Assembly (NCBI GenBank): GCA_016703425.1 | Contig: JADJCA010000001.1 | Span: forward strand, 682,001 to 746,000 | Direction: 5' to 3' | DNA: 64,000 nt | From: Myxococcales bacterium | Lineage (GTDB): Bacteria > Myxococcota_A > Polyangia > Polyangiales > Polyangiaceae | In this document: positions 9,089-16,357 of the stretch, one piece after another | Numbering within the stretch: the stretch's first letter is position 1 | Layout: each line of letters starts with the position of its first letter | Position numbers and translations under genes: made by a program | The notes under the pieces: model-generated | Told to the model about the DNA's origin: nothing | Database searches by the model: none | Seen by the model: the letters and a program-made list of their open reading frames with translations, nothing else

Positions 9089-9460
9089 CTAGGCGGCCGC
9101 TGCCGTCAGCTTTCGCACGGCCGCCACCAGCATCGCCTCCTTGAACGGCTTGATGATCCAACCCTTCGCGCCGAGCTCTTTGGCCCGCGTGATGAGCGCT
9201 TGCTTGCCCTCCGTCGTGAGCATGACCGTCGGCACGCGTCGCTCACCCTTTGCCATCGCCTCGAGGAACTGAATGCCGTTCACCCGTGGCATGTTGACGT
9301 CGCAAACGATGAGCGCGAGGTCGGGGGTCTCGACGAGCCTCTCAAGCGCATCTTGACCGTCGCACGCCTGAATCACCTCGAAGCCCGCGTGTCCGAGGGC
9401 CGCCGTCGCCTGCGCCCTGATGACCATCGAATCGTCTACCACCATCACCTTCGTCGCCAT
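9089..9460 (-). CDS. CheY-like single-domain response regulator
   Basis: 123 residues, one receiver domain and nothing else. The acidic pair is VVDDS near residue 9, the phosphoacceptor Asp is in VCDVNMP near residue 54, the switch Thr is in MLTTEG, and the conserved Lys is in IIKPFK. It lies nine bases downstream of the CheX-like gene, and both read toward the CheA-like kinase. It is likely phosphorylated by that kinase and dephosphorylated by the CheX partner. With no output domain, it should act by protein contact. Confidence 0.93.
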   Translation of the reverse strand: MATKVMVVDDSMVIRAQATAALGHAGFEVIQACDGQDALERLVETPDLALIVCDVNMPRVNGIQFLEAMAKGERRVPTVMLTTEGKQALITRAKELGAKGWIIKPFKEAMLVAAVRKLTAAAA

Positions 9461-9469
9461 CGCACTCTC

Positions 9470-10021
9470 CTAGAACAACAGGCACTCGCCCTCGGTCATG
9501 TAGCCGCCCTCGGCCTGCGCTCCGCCGTCGAACGCGAACACGAAACCGGCGTCGAAGACCGCGTCGAAACGCACGACGATCGGCCCGGCGGCGGTGTGAA
9601 ACGTGTGGCAACGCCAAACGGTGCCTGGCGAAATCGAGACCGTAAGCCCGGTACCTCGCGCCGACACCGGCACCGCCATCTCCAGCGACAGTCCCGTCCG
9701 CAGAAGCCGGTTCTTCAGGCGACCGAGCAGCATGTTCGCGAGCTCGCCGATCCAGTCGCAGAAGGCCCGCTCGTCGGGGTGGACGCTAGGCGGCAGGGTG
9801 CGCGAGAGCACGCTTGGCAAGGTGAGCACCGACACCGAGCCTCGGATGCGATCGCCCGTGTACCCGACGATGCCCCCGAGGGTCTCGCCAGGCAGTGACG
9901 TCGTCGGCTGATCGCCGGGCCCGACCGGCTCGCCGATGCTGAGGCCGTACTCAGCGAAGAGCGCGGTCGCGCACGACACCAGCATGTTGGTCACCGCCTC
10001 GATGGCGACTTGTTCGTCCAC
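9470..10021 (-). CDS. CheX-like chemotaxis phosphatase
   Basis: 183 residues from GTG 10021, which has AGGAG eight bases upstream; a TTG at 10057 is a longer but less likely start. The segment DWIGELANMLLGRLKNRLL carries the ExxN pair that CheC/CheX phosphatases insert into the active site of phosphorylated CheY. The rest (GETLGGIVGYTGDRIRGS, then PGTVWRCHTF) has the alternating strand pattern of this fold. It is placed immediately before cheY in an operon, the usual arrangement for a phosphatase and its substrate. The flagellar link is not implied; myxobacteria use such modules for gliding and development (family knowledge). Confidence 0.85.
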   Translation of the reverse strand: MDEQVAIEAVTNMLVSCATALFAEYGLSIGEPVGPGDQPTTSLPGETLGGIVGYTGDRIRGSVSVLTLPSVLSRTLPPSVHPDERAFCDWIGELANMLLGRLKNRLLRTGLSLEMAVPVSARGTGLTVSISPGTVWRCHTFHTAAGPIVVRFDAVFDAGFVFAFDGGAQAEGGYMTEGECLLF

Positions 10022-10057
10022 GTGGAGATCTCCTGCGTACAGGGAACGGAACGGCAA

Positions 10058-10450
10058 GACGGCCGATGCCTTCAGGGCTTCCAGGCGCCGCCGGCGAGTT
10101 CACCGCACCAAGCCGCGCGAGGTCCGCTGCCCAGTGTCGGGCCGGCCGTTTCAAGAAAGTTTACATAATGCATCTTATGCGAACTTGTGACGTGGCGTTC
10201 CTCGGCGGAAACTGGGAGACGAACGCCTCGCTCCCTGGCGGTCCCTGGCGGTCCCCTGGGCTCAGCGATCGCGATTCCGCACGGGCCCCTCGTCACCGAC
10301 CGACCTGGGACCGACCTGGGCGCGACAACGGTCCGTCCGTGTCCGCGCCGTTGTACCCGAGCGCACCGAGCCCGGTGACTCCAAGCGTCCAAACTGGCCC
10401 GTGGCGTTCAAGGGTCGGCCTTCGATCGCGAAAGGCCGCGCTTTCGTCGG
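10058..10450. other. Intergenic region with A/T-rich inverted repeat and two tandem repeats
   Basis: No supported gene in about 390 bases. An A/T-rich island at 10158-10180 contains CATAA and TTATG as an inverted repeat around six bases, a plausible promoter or operator for the CheX operon on the minus strand. Two short tandem duplications follow: a ten-base unit TCCCTGGCGG twice at 10232-10251, and an eleven-base unit ACCGACCTGGG twice at 10299-10320. The ORF through this stretch has a Pro/Arg/Ser-rich translation without family resemblance. Confidence 0.5.
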
Positions 10451-10466
10451 TGGCATGCGCACTGCA
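10451..10466 (+). promoter_or_regulatory. Candidate sigma-54 promoter for the GG-leader peptide gene
   Basis: TGGCATGCGCACTGCA fits the -24/-12 consensus TGGCACG-N4-TTGCW at 10 of 12 specified positions, with the essential GG and GC ten bases apart. Transcription would begin near 10478, leaving a leader of about 40 bases before ATG 10519. Several sigma-54 activators are encoded in this window. It was found by eye, so chance occurrence must be considered. Confidence 0.45.
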
Positions 10467-10518
10467 CTTACTGGTTTCGTCCCGCGCTGAAGCCCAGCGA
10501 CAGACAAGGAGCCCCGCG

Positions 10519-10707
10519 ATGAACACTCAGCTGATGCCCCTCGACGATGCCGAACTGAACGCCGTCGTTGGCGGCGCCTGGGCACCCGCCATCGAGATCG
10601 TGGTCGGGCCCTACCCGTACCCGTATCCGTACCCGCCGAGCCCCGGCGGCGGCGGTGCCCGACCGCTCTCGGATGACGATCGCCTCTTGGACCTCTCCGG
10701 CGACTGA
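10519..10707 (+). CDS. Small peptide with double-glycine leader and Pro-Tyr repeat core
   Basis: 62 residues from ATG 10519, which has AAGGAG eight bases upstream. The leader MPLDDAELNAVVGG matches the double-glycine type removed by C39 peptidases of bacteriocin exporters: hydrophobic residues and E-L spaced before V-V-G-G. The remaining 43 residues begin AWAPAIEIVV, contain four Pro-Tyr pairs (PYPYPYPYPP), then a Gly/Pro turn and an acidic tail. No modifying enzyme or exporter is adjacent. Its ribosome-site context (AAGGAGCCCCGCG then ATG) is nearly identical to that of the small peptide gene at 53920. It could be a RiPP or secreted-peptide precursor, or simply a small secreted protein. Confidence 0.65.
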   Translation: MNTQLMPLDDAELNAVVGGAWAPAIEIVVGPYPYPYPYPPSPGGGGARPLSDDDRLLDLSGD

Positions 10708-10751
10708 GCGAGTGGCGCACTTATCGAAGTGCGGACAGGCGAGGCGGCCAC

Positions 10752-12143
10752 CTACAGCGGCGGCGCTGGCGGATCGACGGCTAGCGCCAGGAGCGTCCCC
10801 GCGTTCGATAGGATGAACGCGCGGTTGCCGTAGGTCGCCGCCGATTGAGCGAAGCCGCTGCCGATGTCGAGGCCGTCGATGACGCGGCCGTTCTTTGGCG
10901 ACACGAGAAACAGCCCGTAGCGCGACGTGCCGATGAGGACGGCACCGGCAATGGGAACCGGCAGCGTCATGCCGCCATCGGGCGGCGGGCTGCCGGCCAT
11001 CGAACGGCGGGGCTCACCGGGCGCCTTGGCGGCGCTCTGGGAGGCCTCGCCGCGCGTTTTTGCGCCATCCGGCACGGGATGTTGCCAAAGGCTTCGGCCC
11101 GTCACGGGGTCGAGTCCCCAGAAGCCCGTCGTGGAGCTCGTGGCGAGCAGCACCTTGCGCTCTGGGACCGTGGGGCCGCCGGCGTAAGGGCCGTCGGGCG
11201 ACGGCGTGTGCGCCGCCTCGCGGAACATCGTGAGATCGATGACGCCGGTCGCGCGATCGTTCGACCAGATGCGTGCGCCAGTCTGCGCGTCGAGGGCGAA
11301 GATCCCGCCTGCGTAGCTCGCGACGTAGACCACCTTGCCAGCGGCGTTCACGTCGGTGACGGGCGTCGTGTCGACATCGAGGTACTTCGCCGTCTCGCCA
11401 CCGGAGCGCTCGCTGTCAGCGGCGAGGTCTTGCGGTGTCCACTGCTCGAGACCGCTCTTCGCGTCGTACGCGGTGACGTGGCCATCGGAGAAGCCGATGT
11501 AGACCTTGCCAAAGGCCAACGTTGGCCCGGAATATCCAGCGATCTCCATGCCCGCAGCGGGCGTCCGCTGGGCGCGCCAGCGGCTCTGGCCGCTCTTGCG
11601 ATCGACCGCGAAGACTTGGTCAGCGGCGTTCGCGAAGATCAGCGTATCGCCCGAGAGGACGGGCCTGCGCGCCACCTCGGCGCCGGTCATCATTCGCCAG
11701 AGGAGCGCGCCGTTTTGCGCCTTCACCGCGTAGAGCGCGCCGTCGTGTGACCCAAAATACAGCGCGTCGAGCTCGGCGTCGTAATAGGGCTCGCCTTGTA
11801 CGACGCCCATCGTCTCGAAGCGCCACAGGGTGCTGCCGTCGCCGGCGCGGAGCGCGTAGAGGCCGCGGTCGGCGGAGCCGACGAAGACGCGCCCGCCGCG
11901 GGCGTCGATCTCGATGCGCCCGCGTTCGTAGTCCTCGCCGATCTTTCGGGACACGGCCGTCAACGGGCGCGTGTAAAGCACACGCATCACGCCGCTGGGG
12001 CGATGCGTCCAGAGCGGAACCTCGGGACTGACGCGGTCGGCCGTTCCGGCACCGGTGCAGCCAAGAAGCGCCGCGCCCAGCGCTGCCGAGCCCAAGCGAC
12101 GAGACAGCCCGGGCAGACCGGGCAGGCCAGACGAGCCGCTCAA
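10752..12143 (-). CDS. BamB-like PQQ-repeat beta-propeller lipoprotein
   Basis: 463 residues. The signal peptide ends in a lipobox (ALLGC near residue 29), so it is likely anchored in a membrane facing the periplasm. Multiple PQQ-like blades follow, each with the W-x-x-x-x-G pattern: DGSTLWRFETMG, NGALLWRMMTG, SGQSRWRAQRTP, SGLEQWTPQD, TGARIWSNDRA, TGRSLWQHPVP. An Ala/Pro-rich insertion lies before the last blades. ATG 12143 overlaps the preceding stop by four bases. The upstream neighbour is a YfgM-like TPR membrane protein; yfgM and bamB are neighbours in E. coli too, supporting a role in outer-membrane protein assembly. Confidence 0.82.
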   Translation of the reverse strand: MSGSSGLPGLPGLSRRLGSAALGAALLGCTGAGTADRVSPEVPLWTHRPSGVMRVLYTRPLTAVSRKIGEDYERGRIEIDARGGRVFVGSADRGLYALRAGDGSTLWRFETMGVVQGEPYYDAELDALYFGSHDGALYAVKAQNGALLWRMMTGAEVARRPVLSGDTLIFANAADQVFAVDRKSGQSRWRAQRTPAAGMEIAGYSGPTLAFGKVYIGFSDGHVTAYDAKSGLEQWTPQDLAADSERSGGETAKYLDVDTTPVTDVNAAGKVVYVASYAGGIFALDAQTGARIWSNDRATGVIDLTMFREAAHTPSPDGPYAGGPTVPERKVLLATSSTTGFWGLDPVTGRSLWQHPVPDGAKTRGEASQSAAKAPGEPRRSMAGSPPPDGGMTLPVPIAGAVLIGTSRYGLFLVSPKNGRVIDGLDIGSGFAQSAATYGNRAFILSNAGTLLALAVDPPAPPL

Positions 12144-13369
12144 TGGCCCCCGTGCCCCTTCTTGTCGGCCTGCTCTTTCATTTGCTTCTGCATTTGCTCG
12201 ATCATGCGTCGCATCTGGGCGTCGCTCATCTTGTTGCCCGGACCGCCGCCGGCGCTCATCTGCGGCTTCGGCGGCAGCGCGCTCGGGTCGAGGGCGCGGA
12301 GCCGGTCCTCGGCGACGCTCTCCAGATACGGGAACGGGTGGCCCTCGCCGGGCTTGTTAACGCGCTCGCGAATGCTCTTCAGGAGCTCCTTAGCCTTGTC
12401 CTTGTCGCCCTTGGCCTCGAGGACGCGCGCCTGGTGGTACATGCCGAGCTCTTTGAAGCCCTTCACGTCTGTGTTCTCGAGCTCGCGAAAGATCTTGGCC
12501 GCCTCGTCGAGCTTGGCCGCATCGCCGCCCTGCGCCTTGAGCTCCAGCGCGAAGCCAAGCCCCTCGAGGGCGCGGCCACGAACCTCCGCATCGGCCGTGG
12601 CAAGCACCGACGCGCGAACCGACTGAAACGCAGCGATGGCGGCGTCGGGCTCGCGCCGGTCGAGGAGCAACGACCCCTCGGCGAGCTTGGCCAGGTAGGC
12701 CGCTCCCGTGCCGGGGAACTTGGCCTGCACGTCGCGGTACTTCGCGAGCGCAGCGTCGCGTCGCTCTGCCGCGGTCTTGAAGAGCGGCGACGGATCCTGG
12801 AATCCTTCCGGCTCCTCGGCCGGTTCGCTGCCGACACGTCCGCGCTGGTCGGCGACGGCGGCGGCCAAGAGCTCCGACGCGCGGTTCTCGGTGCGCTGGG
12901 CCATGCTCTCTTTGAGGGCAAAGCCTCCAAACACGAGCAGGACGGCGGCGATGACGCCGGCCACGACCTTCTGGTTTTGCCGGGCCCACTTGCTGAACTC
13001 TTGCGTCTTTTGGAGGACTGGATCGTTTTGCGGCGAGCGCGCCTGCACCGGGCGGGGCTTGCTGCCGATTTCCGCGAGACGTTTGGAGGCGGCGGCCTCA
13101 AGGCCCTTTTTTCCGCCCTTCTTACCCTTGTCGAGCTTGGCGCGCCGCTCCGCGAGCTTCTCTTCTTCGAGCCGCGCGAGGCGCTCGAGCTCGTCTTCGT
13201 CGCCGAGAGCGGCGACGCGCTTGGCGATGGCGTCGGGCGAGGCGAGATCGGCCTCTGGCGCGTCACCTTGCGGCGCGTCCTCGGACGCTTGCGCTTCGGT
13301 CGACGGCTCGGTGGGTTCCTTCGGCTCAGAAGCCTCGGACTCGGCCTTGTTCTCTTTCTCCGCGGACAC
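12140..13369 (-). CDS. YfgM-like single-pass TPR protein
   Basis: 409 residues. A long acidic, Glu/Pro/Ala-rich N-terminal region (residues 1-110, presumably cytoplasmic) precedes one membrane helix (VVAGVIAAVLLVFGGFAL, about 138-155) and a helical region with TPR-like repeats. The end is Met/Gln/His-rich (MRRMIEQMQKQMKEQ...GHGGH). This is the layout of YfgM/AncA, a SecYEG- and BamB-associated chaperone-like protein, although the acidic extension is much longer than usual. It is translationally coupled to the BamB-like gene by a four-base overlap. Confidence 0.75.
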   Translation of the reverse strand: MSAEKENKAESEASEPKEPTEPSTEAQASEDAPQGDAPEADLASPDAIAKRVAALGDEDELERLARLEEEKLAERRAKLDKGKKGGKKGLEAAASKRLAEIGSKPRPVQARSPQNDPVLQKTQEFSKWARQNQKVVAGVIAAVLLVFGGFALKESMAQRTENRASELLAAAVADQRGRVGSEPAEEPEGFQDPSPLFKTAAERRDAALAKYRDVQAKFPGTGAAYLAKLAEGSLLLDRREPDAAIAAFQSVRASVLATADAEVRGRALEGLGFALELKAQGGDAAKLDEAAKIFRELENTDVKGFKELGMYHQARVLEAKGDKDKAKELLKSIRERVNKPGEGHPFPYLESVAEDRLRALDPSALPPKPQMSAGGGPGNKMSDAQMRRMIEQMQKQMKEQADKKGHGGH

Positions 13370-13450
13370 GGGGCCTCCTCAGAATTCGCGCGGACTCTAG
13401 CGCAGTTTCGTGCCTCCTTGGGCGGAATCCTCGGAGGCGGCGCGGCCCGC

Positions 13451-16357
13451 CTAAAGGCCCCCGTCCAACGTCTCGGAACCCGCGCCGCCGTCCCAGGGAA
13501 TCGGCGCCGGCGGCGGGAGCTCGTCGACGCGGGGAACCAGGAGGACATACGCCGGCGCCACGAGATTCAGCACCGGCCGTGTGGGGTCAGCCTCGTAGAC
13601 GGACACCTCACCGTCCTGAAGCGGCGCCGGCGGAGAGAGCAGCCCGCCCTGCCCTCCGTCCGGGCCCTTCACGACGACGTAGGCTCGCGCGCCCTCCTGC
13701 ACGCGCAAGGGCCCCGCCGCGCGCTCCTTGGCGACGCCGGCCTCGATGGCGATCCGCATGCCGTCAGCCCAAGGCTCGGGCACGCCAAGAAATCGGCGTA
13801 GCGGCTCTTCCATGTCGGCGCCGGCGCCCAGCGCGGAAAGCGCCCGCGCCTCGCTCGCGCGCAGACTCACGTACCGCTCAGCGGCGAACGCCGCGAGCAG
13901 TGCGCCCTTCGCGGAGCGGTCACCAATTTCACCGAGGGCCTCTGCGGCAAACCCTCGGAGGCGCACGTCGGTGAGCAACAGCACGAGCGAAGGCACCGCG
14001 CGCTTGTCTCGCAGCTTGGCCATGGCCCTGACGCTCGCGCGTTGCTCCACGAAGCCGAGCTCGGCGCGGCACGCGGGCCGCTCGAGACACGACGCGAGGA
14101 CCAAGACGCCGCGACCGTCACGGATCTCCGCAAAGGCCAGCGCGGCGCGGGCCGGCCAGAGTCCCTCGGCGGACAGAAGGCCTTCGGTCCGCGCTCTCGC
14201 CTCGGGGGCGTCGGCCCCGAGCCGAACGAGCGCGAGCGCGAGCCATCGCTTGGTCTCGTCGTCGTCCTCCCGGCCAAAGGCGCGCACGGCGAAGGGCGCG
14301 GTGTCCGCGACCTGCAACTCGAAGAGCGCGCGCGCTGCTGCACGGCGAAGGTCCACGCGCACATCGTCCAAGAGCGGCGCCACGTCGAGCGCCACTTCGC
14401 GATCACCGGTGAGGGCGCGACGCAGCGACTCCGGTAGCGCAGCCGAATCGCCCCGTTCCAGGCGCCCGTGGCTTCGCGCGAGGTCCGCTCCCCGCCCCTT
14501 CAACGCGGCCACAACGCTTGGTTCGGCTGCCCCGCGGTCCCGCGTTTGCCCCGGATCGGTCTCGATATCGTAGAGGGCGCACGCACCGATGCGCCGCTCG
14601 CAGAGCAGGCGATGTCTTCCGACGGCGACGAGACTTCGGTCTTCGGTCTCGGAGAACGCGAAGCCTTCGCCTTCGGCGACGGTGCCGGCGAGCAACCCCG
14701 TCAAGTCGCGTCCTCGCACGCGCGCGGGCCTCGGCACCCGCAGCGCCGAGAGGACCGTCGGCAAAAGGTCGATGGTCTGCACCGGCTCCGAAACGACCCG
14801 CGCGGGAATTCCGGCGCCGACCACCACCAAGGGAACGCGCACCTGCTCGTCGTAGACGGTCGTGCCGTGGTACCGGCCGCCGTGGTCGCCAAACTCCTCG
14901 CCGTGATCGGCCGTCACGATGATCACGGGATCACGGCGCCGCCGCCGAACGAGCTCAACGAGCTTGCCGACGGCGTGGTCGCTGGAGGCGATCTCACTGT
15001 CGTAGGCGTCCACCGGCCGCGGCGAGGCCCCGTCCCCGAAGCGGTGCTCGGCGTGCGCCACGTAGGGCTCGTGCGGCTCGAACAGGTGCACCCAAAGGAA
15101 CACCGGCTGCTCCGCGGGCGCCCGCTCAAGGTACTGGGCCGCCTGCGTGACGCGCTCCGCCGCCGAGGCAAACTCCATCTTTTGGTATTCGAAGTCGAGG
15201 TGCCGATCACGGAAGCCTGCAAACAGCGCCTCGTCGATGAAAAACACGGCCGGGGGATAGAACGCCGCGGTGCGGTACCCGTAGTGCCGCAAGAGGCCCG
15301 CCCACGTTTCCGAGTCGCCGCCGAGACCAAGGGTGACGAGCGGCCGGAGGTATTTACCCGTGAGCATCGAGGTCACCGCGTAGGACGTGTGCGGCGTCGG
15401 GCTGTAGGCCGCGCCAAACCGCGCACCCTCGGCGGCGAGCTGGTCGATGCGCGGCGTCGTCGGGCGGCGGTAGCCGTACGCGCCGACATGATCGGCGCGC
15501 AGGGCGTCGACGCTCACGAGGAGGATGTCACGCCCACGAAAGTCCAAGTGCGGACCGAGCGTCGGTGCCGCCGTGGGCACCGCCTTGGCGCCGTCGTCGA
15601 GCGCCGCCTCCTGGGGGGCGAGCGACGCGGCGAAGCGCACCGCGCGCCCCATGAGCGGAGCCCGCTCCACAAGCACGAGACGCAAGTTGTCGTAGCTCGC
15701 GAGGCGCCGCGCGCGCGTGCGCGCGGTGGCCGAGAACGCCACGATGAGGGCCGCCGCAAGCATGAGCGCGCGCCGAGTCCATCGGTGAGCGAGCGGCAAC
15801 GCGACAACGGCGGCGGCCACGCCGGCAAGGCAAACGACGAAGAGCGCCGAGTGAAACGCCGGGTAGAGGCGAGGCAGGAGCCACTTGTCAGCGGCCCAAG
15901 CCGCGGCGCCCAAGGCGAGGCCGGACGTCGCGAGACGGGCCTTCGGCATCGCGACGACGCGAGGGAGCAGCGCGAAGACGGCCGCACCGGCGGCGATGGC
16001 CACGGCGAGAACGAAGGACGTCCTGAGCGGCGGTGAGGCGAGCATCCTGCCGCTCGACACGCCCCAGGCGGTGGCGGCGCCCGCGATGAGCGCGCCGCCG
16101 GACAAGAGGCGGCGCGCCGACGCGTGGTCTTCGGCGTGCCGGGCGACGCGTGCGACGAGCACCGCCGCGAGCACCATCGGCAACAGCATTGAGACGGCGA
16201 TGGGCAAGACGAGGGTGCGCATTGCCACCGTCTCCCAGGTCCCCGTCAGAAGGTTGCCATGCAGGTTGGCGACGACGAGCTGCTCTGCGAAGAGCGCGCC
16301 CACGAAGACCACCAGGACGCCCGATAGTTCGACGAGCCAGTCGACGAGGCGCCGCAT
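13451..16357 (-). CDS. Membrane-anchored sulfatase-fold protein with C-terminal HEAT-like repeats
   Basis: 968 residues. About six N-terminal helices (residues 1-215) precede an alkaline-phosphatase-superfamily domain: LLVSVDALRADHVGAYGY, then VTADHGEEFGDHGG with the metal-binding Asp-His. The formylglycine motif CxPSR is absent; the equivalent place reads PTPHTSYAVTSMLTG. Ser or Thr would therefore have to be the nucleophile, as in phosphotransferase or LTA-synthase-like relatives. Residues about 640-860 form HEAT-like repeats (DVRVDLRRAAARALFEL, DVRLRGFAAEALGEIGD). The start overlaps the recG stop by one base. The substrate is unknown; an envelope glycan or lipid headgroup modification is an inference. 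Confidence 0.8.
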   Translation of the reverse strand: MRRLVDWLVELSGVLVVFVGALFAEQLVVANLHGNLLTGTWETVAMRTLVLPIAVSMLLPMVLAAVLVARVARHAEDHASARRLLSGGALIAGAATAWGVSSGRMLASPPLRTSFVLAVAIAAGAAVFALLPRVVAMPKARLATSGLALGAAAWAADKWLLPRLYPAFHSALFVVCLAGVAAAVVALPLAHRWTRRALMLAAALIVAFSATARTRARRLASYDNLRLVLVERAPLMGRAVRFAASLAPQEAALDDGAKAVPTAAPTLGPHLDFRGRDILLVSVDALRADHVGAYGYRRPTTPRIDQLAAEGARFGAAYSPTPHTSYAVTSMLTGKYLRPLVTLGLGGDSETWAGLLRHYGYRTAAFYPPAVFFIDEALFAGFRDRHLDFEYQKMEFASAAERVTQAAQYLERAPAEQPVFLWVHLFEPHEPYVAHAEHRFGDGASPRPVDAYDSEIASSDHAVGKLVELVRRRRRDPVIIVTADHGEEFGDHGGRYHGTTVYDEQVRVPLVVVGAGIPARVVSEPVQTIDLLPTVLSALRVPRPARVRGRDLTGLLAGTVAEGEGFAFSETEDRSLVAVGRHRLLCERRIGACALYDIETDPGQTRDRGAAEPSVVAALKGRGADLARSHGRLERGDSAALPESLRRALTGDREVALDVAPLLDDVRVDLRRAAARALFELQVADTAPFAVRAFGREDDDETKRWLALALVRLGADAPEARARTEGLLSAEGLWPARAALAFAEIRDGRGVLVLASCLERPACRAELGFVEQRASVRAMAKLRDKRAVPSLVLLLTDVRLRGFAAEALGEIGDRSAKGALLAAFAAERYVSLRASEARALSALGAGADMEEPLRRFLGVPEPWADGMRIAIEAGVAKERAAGPLRVQEGARAYVVVKGPDGGQGGLLSPPAPLQDGEVSVYEADPTRPVLNLVAPAYVLLVPRVDELPPPAPIPWDGGAGSETLDGGL

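Noticed and set aside
10066..10518. Upstream extension of the GG-leader peptide frame to 10066
   Set aside because: The extension crosses tandem repeats and the sigma-54-like site, has no ribosome site, and its translation is low-complexity; ATG 10519 has an excellent one.
14468..16036. 522-codon open frame on the plus strand
   Set aside because: Antisense to the sulfatase-fold gene; composition typical of a shadow frame.
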